Source: Methylorubrum thiocyanatum
GTDB taxonomy: Bacteria > Pseudomonadota > Alphaproteobacteria > Rhizobiales > Beijerinckiaceae
NCBI GenBank assembly: GCA_014138645.1
Contig: JACJIB010000008.1
Coordinates: 62,001 to 126,000 of the forward strand
Length of the DNA: 64,000 bases
Direction of reading: 5' to 3'
The notes beneath the pieces are model-generated. The model was not told the origin of the DNA. It made no database searches and saw only the letters and a program-made list of their open reading frames with translations. A program made the translations under genes and the position numbers. This document shows positions 55,201 through 64,000 of this stretch, piece after piece. Positions within the stretch are counted from its first letter, which is position 1. Each line of letters starts with the position of its first letter.

Positions 55201-55264
55201 CATGGGACGGCTTGCATCGGAGACGGTCGGGAATGCGCGACATCGTCTGCAGAACCGCCACCTA

Positions 55265-55971
55265 TCATCGCGAAGCGACCTGCCGGCGCTTCGGCATCAG
55301 GGGCCGCGCTCCGACGATCGGACTGCCGTCCAACGGCGGCAGTCTGACCTTCGTGATCGCAGCCTTTGCCGCTTGCATTTCGGGACCTTCGCTGTAGCGG
55401 CCCAAGGTTGAGGCCCGACCGCTTGTGGCCAGCGATCGCGGCCAGCAGATCTCCGTCGACGCCGGCTCGCTCGGCCTTGGTGATGAACCATCACCGGAAG
55501 GAATGGAAATTCACGAGCGAGCGGCGCTTGCCTTCGACCACGTCGTCGACGCCGAGACCCCGCCGGTACTTCGTGAAACGCTTGGGGAAGTACGACGAGC
55601 GCTACCTTACGGATCCTACAACTCTCGGGCCCGGCCATTCTGGGAACAGGTCGTCTCCAAGCTTTTTGCCCTCAACACGCCGGGCGACGAGTTCGCCCAT
55701 CGGAGACCATCTTCGCCCATTCGGTTGCTTCCACTTGAGCCGAGCGGGGCTGGTCTCCGAGTGCCTCCCAGGCTTTGTTTATCCGCGTTTTGAAATCCGT
55801 CACGACGGGCCGTTTCAGCACGTTGGCAGATAACAGCGACCTCGTGCCGAGCGCCCCCTCGAGCCGGTAGCCGAGCAGTGGACGTAGCTTGACTGGAACG
55901 CCGATCGTAACGCGGTAGTACCCGTCGAGCAGTTCCAGATAGCCGTTCTTCGAATTGGGCTTTCGGGGCAT
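55265..55971 (-). pseudogene. tyrosine integrase of the island, internally deleted (right end)
   Basis: The N-terminal 99 residues from 55971 read GYLELLDGYYRVTIGVPVKLRPLLGYRLEGALGTRSL, a DUF6538-like integrase start. Then frame and sequence jump near 55,680 to the catalytic domain: FPEWPGP, KRFTKYRRGLGVDDVVEGKRRSLVNFHSFR (H-x-x-R motif), a TGA where Arg is expected, WFITKAERAGV, AAIAGHKRSGL, then a one-base shift to LGRYSEGPEMQAAKAAI with the nucleophile Tyr. The central arm-binding and first-Arg regions are deleted. It starts 108 bases from attR and reads inward. Confidence 0.82.
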
Positions 55972-56078
55972 GACGGCTGTCTCGGAACGTCGATTTGTTC
56001 CGCGGTATGTCCCGAACGTTCAGCGACCGCAGCGGCTCGTGCGCAGGAGAAGGGGTTTGACTATTCCTTCAGAAATTA

Positions 56079-56096
56079 CCTCCGTCTCCGCCACCC
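56079..56096 (+). repeat. attR: right island border
   Basis: The sequence cctccgtctccgccaccc is an exact copy of 27875-27892. The base before it and those after it differ from the tRNA locus. It is preceded by a low-GC stretch (tattccttcagaaatta). Confidence 0.9.
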
Positions 56097-56520
56097 TATT
56101 TTTCATGAATTTTGCAATGAGTTGGCATCGCCCCAATGGGTCGCCGTAGAGCGGCTTTTTGGCGGTGTAACGGTCGCGGAATCATATCCTCATCCTTCAA
56201 GGCATGCTGTCTCGCGCCGATCGGCGCCGCCGTGTCGGCCTGCGGTGGTGGCGAGACCAGCCGCGCGCTTTGCCACCTGCGCGGCCAGGGACGGACGTGA
56301 GTTCGGCCGGGGACGGGTCCGGGCCCGCTGACGGGCTACGATTTCGCGCGAGGGGTCCCCGCAACGGCCCGTGGCAGGCATCTGGAACGACCCGACCGGT
56401 GCCGACAGCACCGGGACGGTGATCACGCGCCCGGTGGTGATCCGAGCTGGCCTGCCGCTGCGACCGGTCGATCCGGTTTTCGGCGGAGCGGCCGCGGGAG
56501 GCGGCCCGTCCCCGCGGCGG
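56097..56520. other. 424 bp without a supported gene
   Basis: This is the chromosome side of attR. Frames are open on several phases because of high GC, but none has a start site or family likeness. The first 70 bases are AT-rich and could belong to older island DNA. Confidence 0.5.
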
Positions 56521-57063
56521 TCATGCGGTGAGGGATGCCTGCGCGGCCTTGATCAGGTCTTCCGCCAGCGCATCGTCGTCGACGGCCCGAGCCAGGACGA
56601 CGGCCCCGACGAGCGTCGACAGCGCCGCGAGGGACCGTTGCTTCCGGCGCTCCTTGGATGCCCGGGGCGAGAGGTTCGAGAGGAGGGCGGCCAAGCGCTC
56701 GACGCCCCGGGTGAACCGCGCCCTGACGGGACTGCCCGGCGGCTCCCGCGCGACGTCGTTTGCTAGAGCCGCGAGGGGACATCCCCGTCCGGGGTACCGG
56801 ACATGGCCGAGGGACAAGTAGTTGGCGACCAAGGTGTCCAGGTCACCGCGGTTCTCCTCGTCGAGCGCAATATCGAACGCCTCTGCGGCGAGGGCCTCCT
56901 TGTTGGCGAACTGACCGTAGAAGCCGCCATGGGTCAGGCCGGCCGACGCCATGATGTCGGCGACGCCGACGCCGTGCAGCCCGCGCTCCCGAAACAGGGA
57001 TGCAGCGGCCTCGACGACGCGTTGACGGTTGAGCTTGGCCTGTTCCTGCGAGACCCTGGGCAT
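56521..57063 (-). CDS. TetR/AcrR-family transcriptional regulator
   Basis: The protein has 180 residues. The N-terminal helix-turn-helix reads NRQRVVEAAASLFRERGLHGVGVADIMASAGLTHGGFYGQFANKEALAAEAF (about residues 11-60). The C-terminal ligand domain contains YPGRGCPLAALANDVAREP, typical of the YxaF/LmrA-like TetR subgroup. The start MPRVSQEQ at 57063 was preferred to one 21 codons upstream. It lies downstream of, and co-directional with, the RND pump genes and is their likely repressor; de-repression by pump substrates would be the standard model. Confidence 0.92.
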   Translation of the reverse strand: MPRVSQEQAKLNRQRVVEAAASLFRERGLHGVGVADIMASAGLTHGGFYGQFANKEALAAEAFDIALDEENRGDLDTLVANYLSLGHVRYPGRGCPLAALANDVAREPPGSPVRARFTRGVERLAALLSNLSPRASKERRKQRSLAALSTLVGAVVLARAVDDDALAEDLIKAAQASLTA

Positions 57064-57223
57064 AGCCCGATCCTCCGGCGTTCCCGAAACGTATATGGAT
57101 GTGCGCCATCTCCTCATGAAGCGCACGCCCGCCTGCGAGGCCGACCGATGCTTCGCGCGTTCGGCCGTCGAATGCGCGATTCTGGAACGTCCCGTCGCAG
57201 GGACATGACCCTATGTCTTTGAG

Positions 57224-60200
57224 TCATGGCTCGGCCCGGATCGGCACCGCGTCGAAACCGGGTGCGACGCCCTCCGCGACGAACTTTCGACCAACCCGGA
57301 ACCAGAGCGCGTAGAGAGCCGGCAGGAACAGCAGGGTCAGCAGCGTCCCGACGCCGACGCCGCCGATCAGCACGTAGGCCAGCGCCCCCCAGAACACCGA
57401 GTGCGTCAGCGGGATGAAGGCGAGCATCGCGGCCGCAGCCGTCAGGATCACCGGACGGGCCCGGCGCACCGTGGACTCGACGATGGCCTCGTAGTCCGAC
57501 AGACCGGCCGCACGGTCGTGGTGGATCTGGTCGACGAGGATCAGCGTATTGCGCATCAGGATGCCCGACAGCGCGATCAGGCCGAGGATCGCGTTGAAGC
57601 CGAACGGCTGGTGGAAGAGCAGCAGCGTCGGTGCGGCGCCCACGAGTCCGAGTGGCGCGGTGGCGAACACCATGAACATCGTCGTGAACGAGCGCACCTG
57701 CAGCATGATCACCGTCAGCGTCACGATCAGCATCAGCGGGAAGACCGCGACCAGCGCGTTCATGGCCTTGGCGCTCTCCTCCACCGCGCCGGCGACGTCG
57801 ATCCGGTAGCCGGGCGGCAGCTTCGCCTTGATCGGGTCGAGCGCGGGGAAGATCTGCGCGTGGATGTCCGGCGGCTGCTTCCCGTCGAGAACGTCGCCCT
57901 GCACGCGGATGTAGGTCTCGCGGTTGTAGCGCTTGAGCACCGCGTCCTCGTTGCGGCTTTCCAGCCGGGCGACCTGCGAGAGCGGCACCTGCCGCCCGTC
58001 ATGCGTGGTCAGGGTCAGGTCTCCGATCTCCCCGAGCGAACGCCGCTCCGGGCCCGGGCTGCGCAGGAGCACGTCCACGGAGCGCAGGTTCTCGCGCATC
58101 TGGGTCGCGGGCGTCCCGTTGAGATAGCTCTGCAATTGCTGGCCGGCCTCCTTCGGCGTCAGGCCGATCAAGCGAAGGCGCTCCTGGTCGAGGACGAGGT
58201 GCAGGCTCGGGGTCTTGTTGCCCCAGTCGAGATGCACGAGCCTCATATTCGGGTTGGCCATCATGACATCCCTGACCTCAGCGGCGATGCCGCGGATGAC
58301 GTCGGGGTCGGGCCCCGTGACGCGGAAGGCCACGGGGAAGCGGATCGGCGGGCCGAAGACGATCTGCAGCACGCGCACGCGCGCCTCGGGGAAGAGCCCG
58401 TCGCTCACGAGCCTGCGGAGCTTGATCCGGAGCGCGTCGCGGGACGCGGCATCGGAGGTCTGGACGACGATCTGCGCGAAGGCCGGATCGGGCAGTTCGG
58501 GGTCGAAGGAGAGCACGAAACGCGGCATGCCCTGACCGATATAGCTCGTGATCTCCCGCGCCTCGGGAAGCCCACGGATGGCAGCCTCGACCTTCCTGAC
58601 GCTCGCCTCCGTGGTCGCGAAGGCCGAACCGGTCGGCAGCGTTACTTCGACGATGAGTTCGGGGCGCTCGGAATTCGGGAAGAACTGCTTCTCGACCCGG
58701 CCCATCCCGACGACGGCGAGGGCGAACAGCCCGACCGTGATCCCGGCCGCCAGCCACTTGTAATCGACGCAGGCGCGCACCACGCGGCGCAGGCGCTGGT
58801 AGTTCTTCGTGGCGTAGATCGCCTCGTGACCGCCCGCCACCGTCTTGATGTCGGGCAGGAGCTTGACGCCGAGATAGGGCGTGAAGGTCACCGCCACGAT
58901 CCAGGAGATGATCAGCGAGAAGCCGACCACCCAGAAGATGTTGCCGGCATATTCGCCCGCCGTCGAGGCCGCGAAGCCCACGGGGAGGAATCCCGCGATG
59001 GTGACGAGGGTGCCGGTCAGCATCGGCGCCGCGGTGGCGCTCCAGGCATGGGTCGCGGCCTCGACGCGGTCGACGCCCTCTTCCATACGAACAACCATCA
59101 TCTCGATGGCGATGATCGCATCGTCCACGAGCAGGCCGAGCGAGATGATCAGGGCACCCAGCGTGATGCGGTCGAAGTCGCGCCCGGTCACCATCATCAC
59201 CACGAACACGGCCGCGAGCGTGATCGGAACCGCGAGCGCCACGACGATGCCGACCCGGAAGCCGAGGGCGACGAGGCTGACGACGATGACCACCGAGAGG
59301 GCGGTGAAGAATTTGACCATGAATTCGTGGATGGCGTCGTCGATGACCTTCGCCTGATCGGTGATCTTGGTGAAGGCGATGCCGGTCGGGAGCTCATGGT
59401 GGATCGCCACCTCCTCGGCGTTGAGCGCCTCGCCGAGCGCCAAGCCGTTGAAGCCCGGCTTCATCACGAGGCCGAGCATCAGCGCCGGCTCGCCGCCGTT
59501 GCGGATCTCGAAGACCTTCGGATCCTCGTAACCGCGCTTCACCTCGGCGATGTCGCCGAGCTTGAGACTGCGGTCACCCGCCGCGACCGGCAGGTTCCGG
59601 ATCGTGTCGAGGCCGTCGATGGCGCCGTCGAGCCGGAGATACACACGCGGGCCGGTGGTCTCGACGAAGCCCGCCGGGGTCACGTCGTTCTGGTTGGCCA
59701 ACGCCGTGAGCAATTGCTGTCCGGTGATGCCCAGCGTCGCGAGACGCTGGTAGGAGATCTCGACGTAGATCTTCTGGTTCTGCTCGCCGAGGATGTTGAT
59801 CTTCTCGACGCCGGGCACGCGCAGCAGGCGCTGGCGCAGATCCTCGGCGCGCAGCACGAGGTGACGGTGCGGCAGGCCCTGGGCCTGGAGCGCGTAAAGG
59901 GCGAAGTAGACGTCCGAGAACTCGTCGTTGAAGAGCGGCCCGAGGACGCCGCGCGGCAGGGCGGAGGCCTGATCGGAGAGCTTCTTGCGCGCCTGGTAGA
60001 ATTCCGCCTGCAGCCTCGCCGGCGGCATGCTGTCTTTGAAGTAGAGCTTCATCAGCATGAGTCCGGGCCGGACCGTGGTCTCGACCCGGTCGTAGTAGAC
60101 GAGTTCCTGCAGGCGCTTCTCCAGGGGATCGGCCACCTGCCGCTGGATCTCCGAGGTCGTCGCGCCGGGCCAGGCGGCCGAGACCGACATCGTCTTGACG

Positions 60201-60331
60201 GTGAAGGCCGGGTCCTCCGCGCGGCCGAGCCTCTGGAAGGCGAAGAAACCGGCGGCGGTCACCGCGATGACGAGGAACAGCGTGACGGCGCGTTCGCGGA
60301 CCGCCAGGGCGGACAGGTTGAACCCGGTCAT
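57224..60331 (-). CDS. RND efflux pump inner-membrane transporter (AcrB-like)
   Basis: This 1035-residue protein has twelve membrane helices and two large periplasmic loops. The N-terminus reads LSALAVRERAVTLFLVIAVTAAGFFAFQRLGRAEDPAFTVKTM. The proton-relay Asp pair is in LIISLGLLVDDAIIAIEMM. The second half repeats the pattern with FNAILGLIALSGILMRNTLILVDQI and ends with the LFLPALYALWFRVGR helix. It exports drugs or toxic compounds using proton influx. The gene overlaps the adaptor gene by four bases. No outer-membrane factor is encoded next to it. Confidence 0.94.
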   Translation of the reverse strand: MTGFNLSALAVRERAVTLFLVIAVTAAGFFAFQRLGRAEDPAFTVKTMSVSAAWPGATTSEIQRQVADPLEKRLQELVYYDRVETTVRPGLMLMKLYFKDSMPPARLQAEFYQARKKLSDQASALPRGVLGPLFNDEFSDVYFALYALQAQGLPHRHLVLRAEDLRQRLLRVPGVEKINILGEQNQKIYVEISYQRLATLGITGQQLLTALANQNDVTPAGFVETTGPRVYLRLDGAIDGLDTIRNLPVAAGDRSLKLGDIAEVKRGYEDPKVFEIRNGGEPALMLGLVMKPGFNGLALGEALNAEEVAIHHELPTGIAFTKITDQAKVIDDAIHEFMVKFFTALSVVIVVSLVALGFRVGIVVALAVPITLAAVFVVMMVTGRDFDRITLGALIISLGLLVDDAIIAIEMMVVRMEEGVDRVEAATHAWSATAAPMLTGTLVTIAGFLPVGFAASTAGEYAGNIFWVVGFSLIISWIVAVTFTPYLGVKLLPDIKTVAGGHEAIYATKNYQRLRRVVRACVDYKWLAAGITVGLFALAVVGMGRVEKQFFPNSERPELIVEVTLPTGSAFATTEASVRKVEAAIRGLPEAREITSYIGQGMPRFVLSFDPELPDPAFAQIVVQTSDAASRDALRIKLRRLVSDGLFPEARVRVLQIVFGPPIRFPVAFRVTGPDPDVIRGIAAEVRDVMMANPNMRLVHLDWGNKTPSLHLVLDQERLRLIGLTPKEAGQQLQSYLNGTPATQMRENLRSVDVLLRSPGPERRSLGEIGDLTLTTHDGRQVPLSQVARLESRNEDAVLKRYNRETYIRVQGDVLDGKQPPDIHAQIFPALDPIKAKLPPGYRIDVAGAVEESAKAMNALVAVFPLMLIVTLTVIMLQVRSFTTMFMVFATAPLGLVGAAPTLLLFHQPFGFNAILGLIALSGILMRNTLILVDQIHHDRAAGLSDYEAIVESTVRRARPVILTAAAAMLAFIPLTHSVFWGALAYVLIGGVGVGTLLTLLFLPALYALWFRVGRKFVAEGVAPGFDAVPIRAEP

Positions 60332-61413
60332 CGGGCAACCCCTGTGAGGCTCGACGGGGCCTGACGGACCGCTTGGCCGGCCTTGAGCAAGTGGGCACCG
60401 AGCGAGACAATCCGGTCGCCGGGGCTGAGGCCGGACACGACCTCGGCGCTCTCCTCCGACAGGCGCGCGACGGAGACCGGCTGTGCGGTGACGGTCTCGG
60501 TGTCGGCGTCGAACTTCCAGACCGCCGAGCCATGGCCGCTGTCGAACAGCGCGCCGAGGGGCACGTCGACCGCGGCTGCGCGCCCGGTCTCCAACGGCTT
60601 GAGCCGAAGCGTCACGGTCGCCCCGAGCGGCGCCGCCTCGCCGCCGCCGGACAGGATGTAGCGGGCGCGGTAGGTGCGCGTCGCCGGGTCTGCCGTGGCG
60701 GAGAGTTCTCTGAGCCTGGCCGGATAAGTTGCCTCGCCTTCGGCATAGAGGGTTGCCGATGCGGCCCCCTTGGCGAGTTGCCGGCTCCCCTCCGACAGGA
60801 ACACCTCCGCCTCGCGGGCGCCGTCACGGGCGAGCTTCACCACGGTCTGGCCGGCGGCGACCACCTGCCCCGGCTCGGTCGGCACCTCCATCACGACGCC
60901 GTCGGCATCGGCCAGGAGTTCGGAATACCCGGCTTGGTTGGCGACCTGGCTCGCCTGGGCTTCCGCGTTGGCGAAATGGGCGATGGCCGCGTCGGCCGCG
61001 GCCTTGTTCTGGTCGTAGGTCTGCTTCGAGGTCCAACCGTCGCCCACGAGCTGGCGGCTGCGCTCCTCGTCGGCCTTGGCCTTGATCATCTGTGCCCTCG
61101 CCGCCTCGACGGAGGCGCGGGCCGCATTGAGCGCGAGGGTGAAATCGGCCCGGTCGAGGCGCATCAGCGGCTGCCCGAGCCGAACGTGATCCCCCGGGTC
61201 GACGAGGCGCTCGGAGATCTTGCCGCCGACGCGGAAGCCCAGGCTGCTCTCCGTCCGGGCGCGGATGACGCCGGTGTAGCGCGCGACACCCGCCGTGCCC
61301 GGGGCGACCGCGATAATCTGCACCAGCGGCGGCTTCACGGGTACGGCGGTCTCGGCCGGCGAGCACGCCGCCAGGGCCAGCGGGGCCAGAACGAGGAAGG
61401 CCTTAGAGTCCAT
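60328..61413 (-). CDS. RND efflux periplasmic adaptor lipoprotein
   Basis: The protein has 361 residues. The lipoprotein signal ends at LAAC (MDSKAFLVLAPLALAAC). RVGGKISERLVDPGDHVRLGQPLMRLDRADF and ADGVVMEVPTEPGQVVAAGQTVVKLA are the paired lipoyl halves, with a helical hairpin between (EAARAQMIKAKADEERSRQLV). It connects the RND transporter encoded immediately downstream to an unidentified outer-membrane channel. It is the first gene of the minus-strand operon, divergent from the DUF302 gene. Confidence 0.93.
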   Translation of the reverse strand: MDSKAFLVLAPLALAACSPAETAVPVKPPLVQIIAVAPGTAGVARYTGVIRARTESSLGFRVGGKISERLVDPGDHVRLGQPLMRLDRADFTLALNAARASVEAARAQMIKAKADEERSRQLVGDGWTSKQTYDQNKAAADAAIAHFANAEAQASQVANQAGYSELLADADGVVMEVPTEPGQVVAAGQTVVKLARDGAREAEVFLSEGSRQLAKGAASATLYAEGEATYPARLRELSATADPATRTYRARYILSGGGEAAPLGATVTLRLKPLETGRAAAVDVPLGALFDSGHGSAVWKFDADTETVTAQPVSVARLSEESAEVVSGLSPGDRIVSLGAHLLKAGQAVRQAPSSLTGVAR

Positions 61414-61810
61414 CGCACCGCTCCTCGTCGGTCGTTCCAGACCGGACTATTCATGATGATAGACATTTATTTTGTGTTGGGGAGACCGTCAATGCGCCGC
61501 CGCCCGCTCGTCCAGGCCGCCGTGCCGGATCGCACCTGTCTGCGAGGCAGCGCATGACGGACGACACTGGAGGGGGACGTTCGCGCGGCCGAACGGGTGT
61601 CAGCCTGAGCGAACAGGCCTCCTCGCGCCACGACACCGCTCGAGGCTGGCTTGCGACCGCTTCCCGTCATTGTCGCGACGGTGGGACCATCAACATGTCG
61701 GTTGCGGCGAGATCGGACCTGCCCGGCACCGACCTTCACGTCAGTGCCCATCGCGCCCGCGTTCGAGACCCGCTCGGGCAGAGCGCCGGTCGAATCGAGG
61801 AGTTTCACCC
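61414..61810. promoter_or_regulatory. divergent intergenic region between the RND operon and DUF302 gene
   Basis: No convincing gene is present in 397 bases. The AT-rich block cattcatgatgatagaca-like sequence at about 61,449-61,480, just upstream of the adaptor start, is the likely promoter and TetR operator area for the RND operon. No perfect dyad was found by eye. Confidence 0.45.
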
Positions 61811-62299
61811 ATGTCTGAACAGATGACCTCGACCCATGTCACGATCGAGCATGTGACGCTCCGCTCGCCCAAGACCTTCGAGGCCGTGCGCGCCGCCCTG
61901 GAAGCTTCGATACCTCCCCTCGACCACGCCTACGCGAGCCCGCTTCTGGACGGGAAGGTGGACGAGGCGCGCGCTCTCCTCGAACGACAGGCGCCCCTTT
62001 CGATCTTCGGGGCCCGGGATCATGGCGGCCTGCTTCTCACCGCCGGGCTGATCCGCAAGGCCATCCAGTACGACATCGGCAATCCGCTGACCGCCGCACG
62101 GATGACCCGGCATGTCCTCTCGGCGGCTCTGTACGCACCGATCCGTGTGCTCCTGCGCGAGGATGCCGAGGGTGGCGTCGCGTTCGAGTATGACCGCCCG
62201 GCCACCACCTTCGGCCAGTTCGGGGATCCGGAAGTCGACGCCGTCGCGGCGGCCCTGGATGAACAGCTCCGGGGCGTGCTCGCGGCCGCGGCCGCTTGA
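61811..62299 (+). CDS. DUF302-domain protein
   Basis: This 162-residue protein starts at ATG 61811, just after the pyrimidine-rich gtttcaccc. It has the DUF302 fold pattern: HVTIEHVTLRSPKTFEAVRAALEASIPPLD, then FGARDHGGLLLTAGLIRKAIQYDIGNPLTAARMTRHVLSAALYAPIRVLLREDAEGGVAFEYDRP. The segment GNPLTAARMT followed by APIRVLL is characteristic. The function of the family is not established. No signal peptide is evident. Confidence 0.85.
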   Translation: MSEQMTSTHVTIEHVTLRSPKTFEAVRAALEASIPPLDHAYASPLLDGKVDEARALLERQAPLSIFGARDHGGLLLTAGLIRKAIQYDIGNPLTAARMTRHVLSAALYAPIRVLLREDAEGGVAFEYDRPATTFGQFGDPEVDAVAAALDEQLRGVLAAAAA

Positions 62300-62433
62300 C
62301 GCCTCCGCTCCTGCCGTCGGCGAACGGGCGGGCTCGGGCGTTCAGTCGGAGTGTGCCCGTCCGTCCGCCCCGCGGGAGTGACCGGTTCACAGTCGGGCGA
62401 ACGACAGACCCACACCGACCCTGGAGAACGTCG

Positions 62434-63117
62434 ATGAAGATCCTGATGGTGCTGACCTCCCACGACCAGCTCGGCGAGACCGGCCGCAAGACCGGCTTCT
62501 GGCTGGAGGAGCTCGCCGCGCCCTACTACGTGTTCAAGGACGCCGGTGCGGACGTGGTCCTGGCATCGCCCAAGGGCGGTCAGCCGCCGCTCGACCCGAA
62601 GAGCAGCGAGCCGGGCTTCCAGACCGACCTCACCCGTCGCTTCGAGGCGGACGCCGAAGCCAAGGCGGTCCTGGCGCGTACCGTCCGGCTCGACGGCGTC
62701 ACCCCAGAGAGCTTCGACGCAGTGTTCTATCCCGGCGGTCACGGCCCTCTCTGGGACCTCGCCGAGGACTCTGCCTCGGTCAGCCTGATCGAGACGACGC
62801 TCCGGGCGGGCAAGCCCGTCACCCTCGTCTGCCACGCCCCCGGGGTGCTGCGTCATGCCAAGGCGCCCGACGGTAAGCCGCTGGTCGAGGGCAAGTCCGT
62901 CACCGGGTTCACCAACACCGAGGAGGAGGCGGTCGGCCTGACCGAGGTGGTCCCCTTCCTGGTCGAGGACGAACTCAAGCGGAAGGGCGGCGTGTTCTCG
63001 AAGGCGGGCGACTGGGAGCCGTACGTGGTCGCGGACGGCCTCCTGATCACCGGGCAGAACCCGGCCTCGTCCGCACCCGCGGCCGAACGTCTCCTGACGC
63101 ATCTCCGCCATGGGTGA
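62434..63117 (+). CDS. DJ-1/PfpI-family protein (Hsp31-like)
   Basis: The protein has 227 residues from ATG 62434, with ggag seven bases upstream. The DJ-1/PfpI fold is complete: MKILMVLTSHDQLGETGRKTGFWLEELAAPYYVF, with the conserved Glu in FWLEELA. DAVFYPGGHGPLWDL and the nucleophile elbow VTLVCHAPGVL (C133 followed by His) complete the site. The GETGRKTGFWLEE segment places it near the class of glyoxalase III/deglycase-annotated Hsp31-like proteins. It probably detoxifies reactive carbonyls. It follows the DUF302 gene by 134 bases and may share its transcript. Confidence 0.92.
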   Translation: MKILMVLTSHDQLGETGRKTGFWLEELAAPYYVFKDAGADVVLASPKGGQPPLDPKSSEPGFQTDLTRRFEADAEAKAVLARTVRLDGVTPESFDAVFYPGGHGPLWDLAEDSASVSLIETTLRAGKPVTLVCHAPGVLRHAKAPDGKPLVEGKSVTGFTNTEEEAVGLTEVVPFLVEDELKRKGGVFSKAGDWEPYVVADGLLITGQNPASSAPAAERLLTHLRHG

Positions 63118-63419
63118 CCATCCGGGGCGGTCAACCTGCGAGGACCTCCGCGCGGGATGCTCCTGAGACGCATGCCCCTCGACCGGAGAGGGTTGGGATC
63201 GCCGCCCTGACGGTCTCGGTCTCCGCGGAGGGCCACCGCAATCCCTCGCTGGACGGCGGTGGACTCCTTCGCGTGGTCGGCGGACGACTCGTTGGTTCTC
63301 GGCCATCGGCCTCAAGTGCCTCGCGCCCGGACACACGCGGAACAGGCATCGGGCATGACCGTTCTTGGGTTTGCCCGTTGCCCGAGGAGCGACCGAACGC
63401 GTTTCAATCGGTCGCTGCG

Positions 63420-63560
63420 CTGGGTCTTCGACTGTCTTGCCGGGCAGCGACCGAGCCGGACGCGTTCGCCGGGCTGGACCAAGTCATGCCGTGGAAAGCC
63501 GATATCGTCGGCATCGGCATGGACGGCGCCGAGCCGACCGGATCGGCCCGGCAAAGCCTG
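63420..63560 (+). pseudogene. possible adenosine deaminase remnant
   Basis: One frame reads TEPDAFAGLDQVMPWKADIVGIGMDGAEPTG, which resembles the beta-strand of adenosine deaminases carrying IVGIGLDSSE. No other part of the enzyme is found nearby, so this may be the last trace of a lost gene. Confidence 0.35.
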
Positions 63561-63834
63561 TCTCGCCGAGCAACGCCCCGCGCCGGACTGGCGACCCGCC
63601 GGAGAGCGGGCGCCTCTTCCTCGACGGATTCTCTCGGGAATCGGTCAGGCCGTCGGCAAGCCGAGCGTCACCCGACGGCTGGGACGCTGACGACCACTCG
63701 CTGAACTCTGGATCCGGCGCTTCAGAACAGCACGGCGTCGGGCGGACCGGAGAGCACCGTCGAGTTCCGAACGTGACGGACCCTCGCGCGCTGGCGCGAC
63801 GGCAGGGCGGCGGGCCGACGTGTGATGTCGCGGG

Positions 63835-63855
63835 CCGGGCGGCATAGCCGCCCGG
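63835..63855. terminator. perfect GC hairpin
   Basis: ccgggcggc (63835-63843) pairs exactly with gccgcccgg (63847-63855) across the three-base loop ata. There is no T-tract, so it may be a repeat or an attenuator rather than a terminator. Confidence 0.4.
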
Positions 63856-64000
63856 TCGAGAGCGCAAACCGGCCCGGCCATTCTCGCTTCGAAGCCCGCC
63901 GACCCGCCGAGTACGGTGATTCCGGTGCCGGAAGGCGCTCTGGCCTGCCGATCCCGTCACGCTGGCAGCGCCAGGGCCAGCGTCGCATCCGGGGGCGTTC

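Larger units (their letters stand above)
63118..64000. other. 883 bp with no intact gene
   Basis: High-GC sequence with several overlapping frames on both strands and no start site, signal or family likeness, except a short adenosine-deaminase-like piece around 63,420-63,560. A hairpin lies at 63,835-63,855. Confidence 0.5.

Noticed and set aside
57401..60364. Very long antisense frame opposite the RND transporter (987 codons)
   Set aside because: Composition is shadow-like (Arg/His/Asp/Gly rich). The minus-strand RND gene has unmistakable motifs throughout.
61554..61826. 90-codon plus-strand ORF upstream of DUF302
   Set aside because: It runs past the DUF302 start in another frame and has no conserved character.

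Overview
The window is high-GC alphaproteobacterial chromosome, most likely a Methylobacterium or Methylorubrum. This rests on gene content (GlnE, GlnD, GrpE, KdsB, prephenate dehydratase, duplicated YejA-type binding proteins), heavy GC-rich codon bias with frequent GTG starts, and an intergenic palindrome of a kind I associate with this genus. The identification is inference; no 16S gene or other marker is present.

Positions 1-27,796 are ordinary chromosome. In order they hold a partial 3'-5' exonuclease, a Tat-exported bicupin (oxalate decarboxylase-like), glnE, a small membrane protein, a two-component system, an OsmC protein, and a sulfonate-type ABC transporter operon. That operon also carries a LysE exporter and a HepT/MntA toxin-antitoxin pair. 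Then come glnD, grpE, a BrnT/BrnA pair, pheA, kdsB, a membrane-anchored cytochrome c, two yejA paralogues plus yejB, a GNAT acetyltransferase, an acyl-CoA synthetase and a WaaE-like glycosyltransferase. The section ends with an intact tRNA-Ser(GCU).

Positions 27,875-56,096 are a 28.2-kb genomic island inserted in the 3' end of that tRNA. An exact 18-bp repeat of the tRNA end (cctccgtctccgccaccc) lies at both borders, and a decayed tyrosine integrase sits just inside each border, both reading inward. The island contains broken IS3, IS110, IS630 and IS5-type elements, a tannase-family esterase, an MCP pseudogene fused to a truncated S8-like peptidase, and a largely co-directional block of transport genes. 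That block comprises exbB-exbD-tonB, a TonB-dependent receptor with an STN domain, thioredoxin, an unrecognised 296-residue protein, a YddA/SbmA-type ABC transporter, a stand-alone STN protein, a broken cysteine-synthase homologue, macA-macB-outer-membrane factor, and the ATPase half of a PvdE-like exporter. Together they resemble the uptake and recycling half of a peptidic metallophore system without any synthetase. Several parts are dead, so it may be a relic or a scavenging cassette.

Positions 56,097-64,000 return to GC-rich chromosome: a TetR regulator with an RND efflux pump and adaptor, a DUF302 protein, a DJ-1/PfpI amidotransferase-like protein, and about 0.9 kb with no intact gene.
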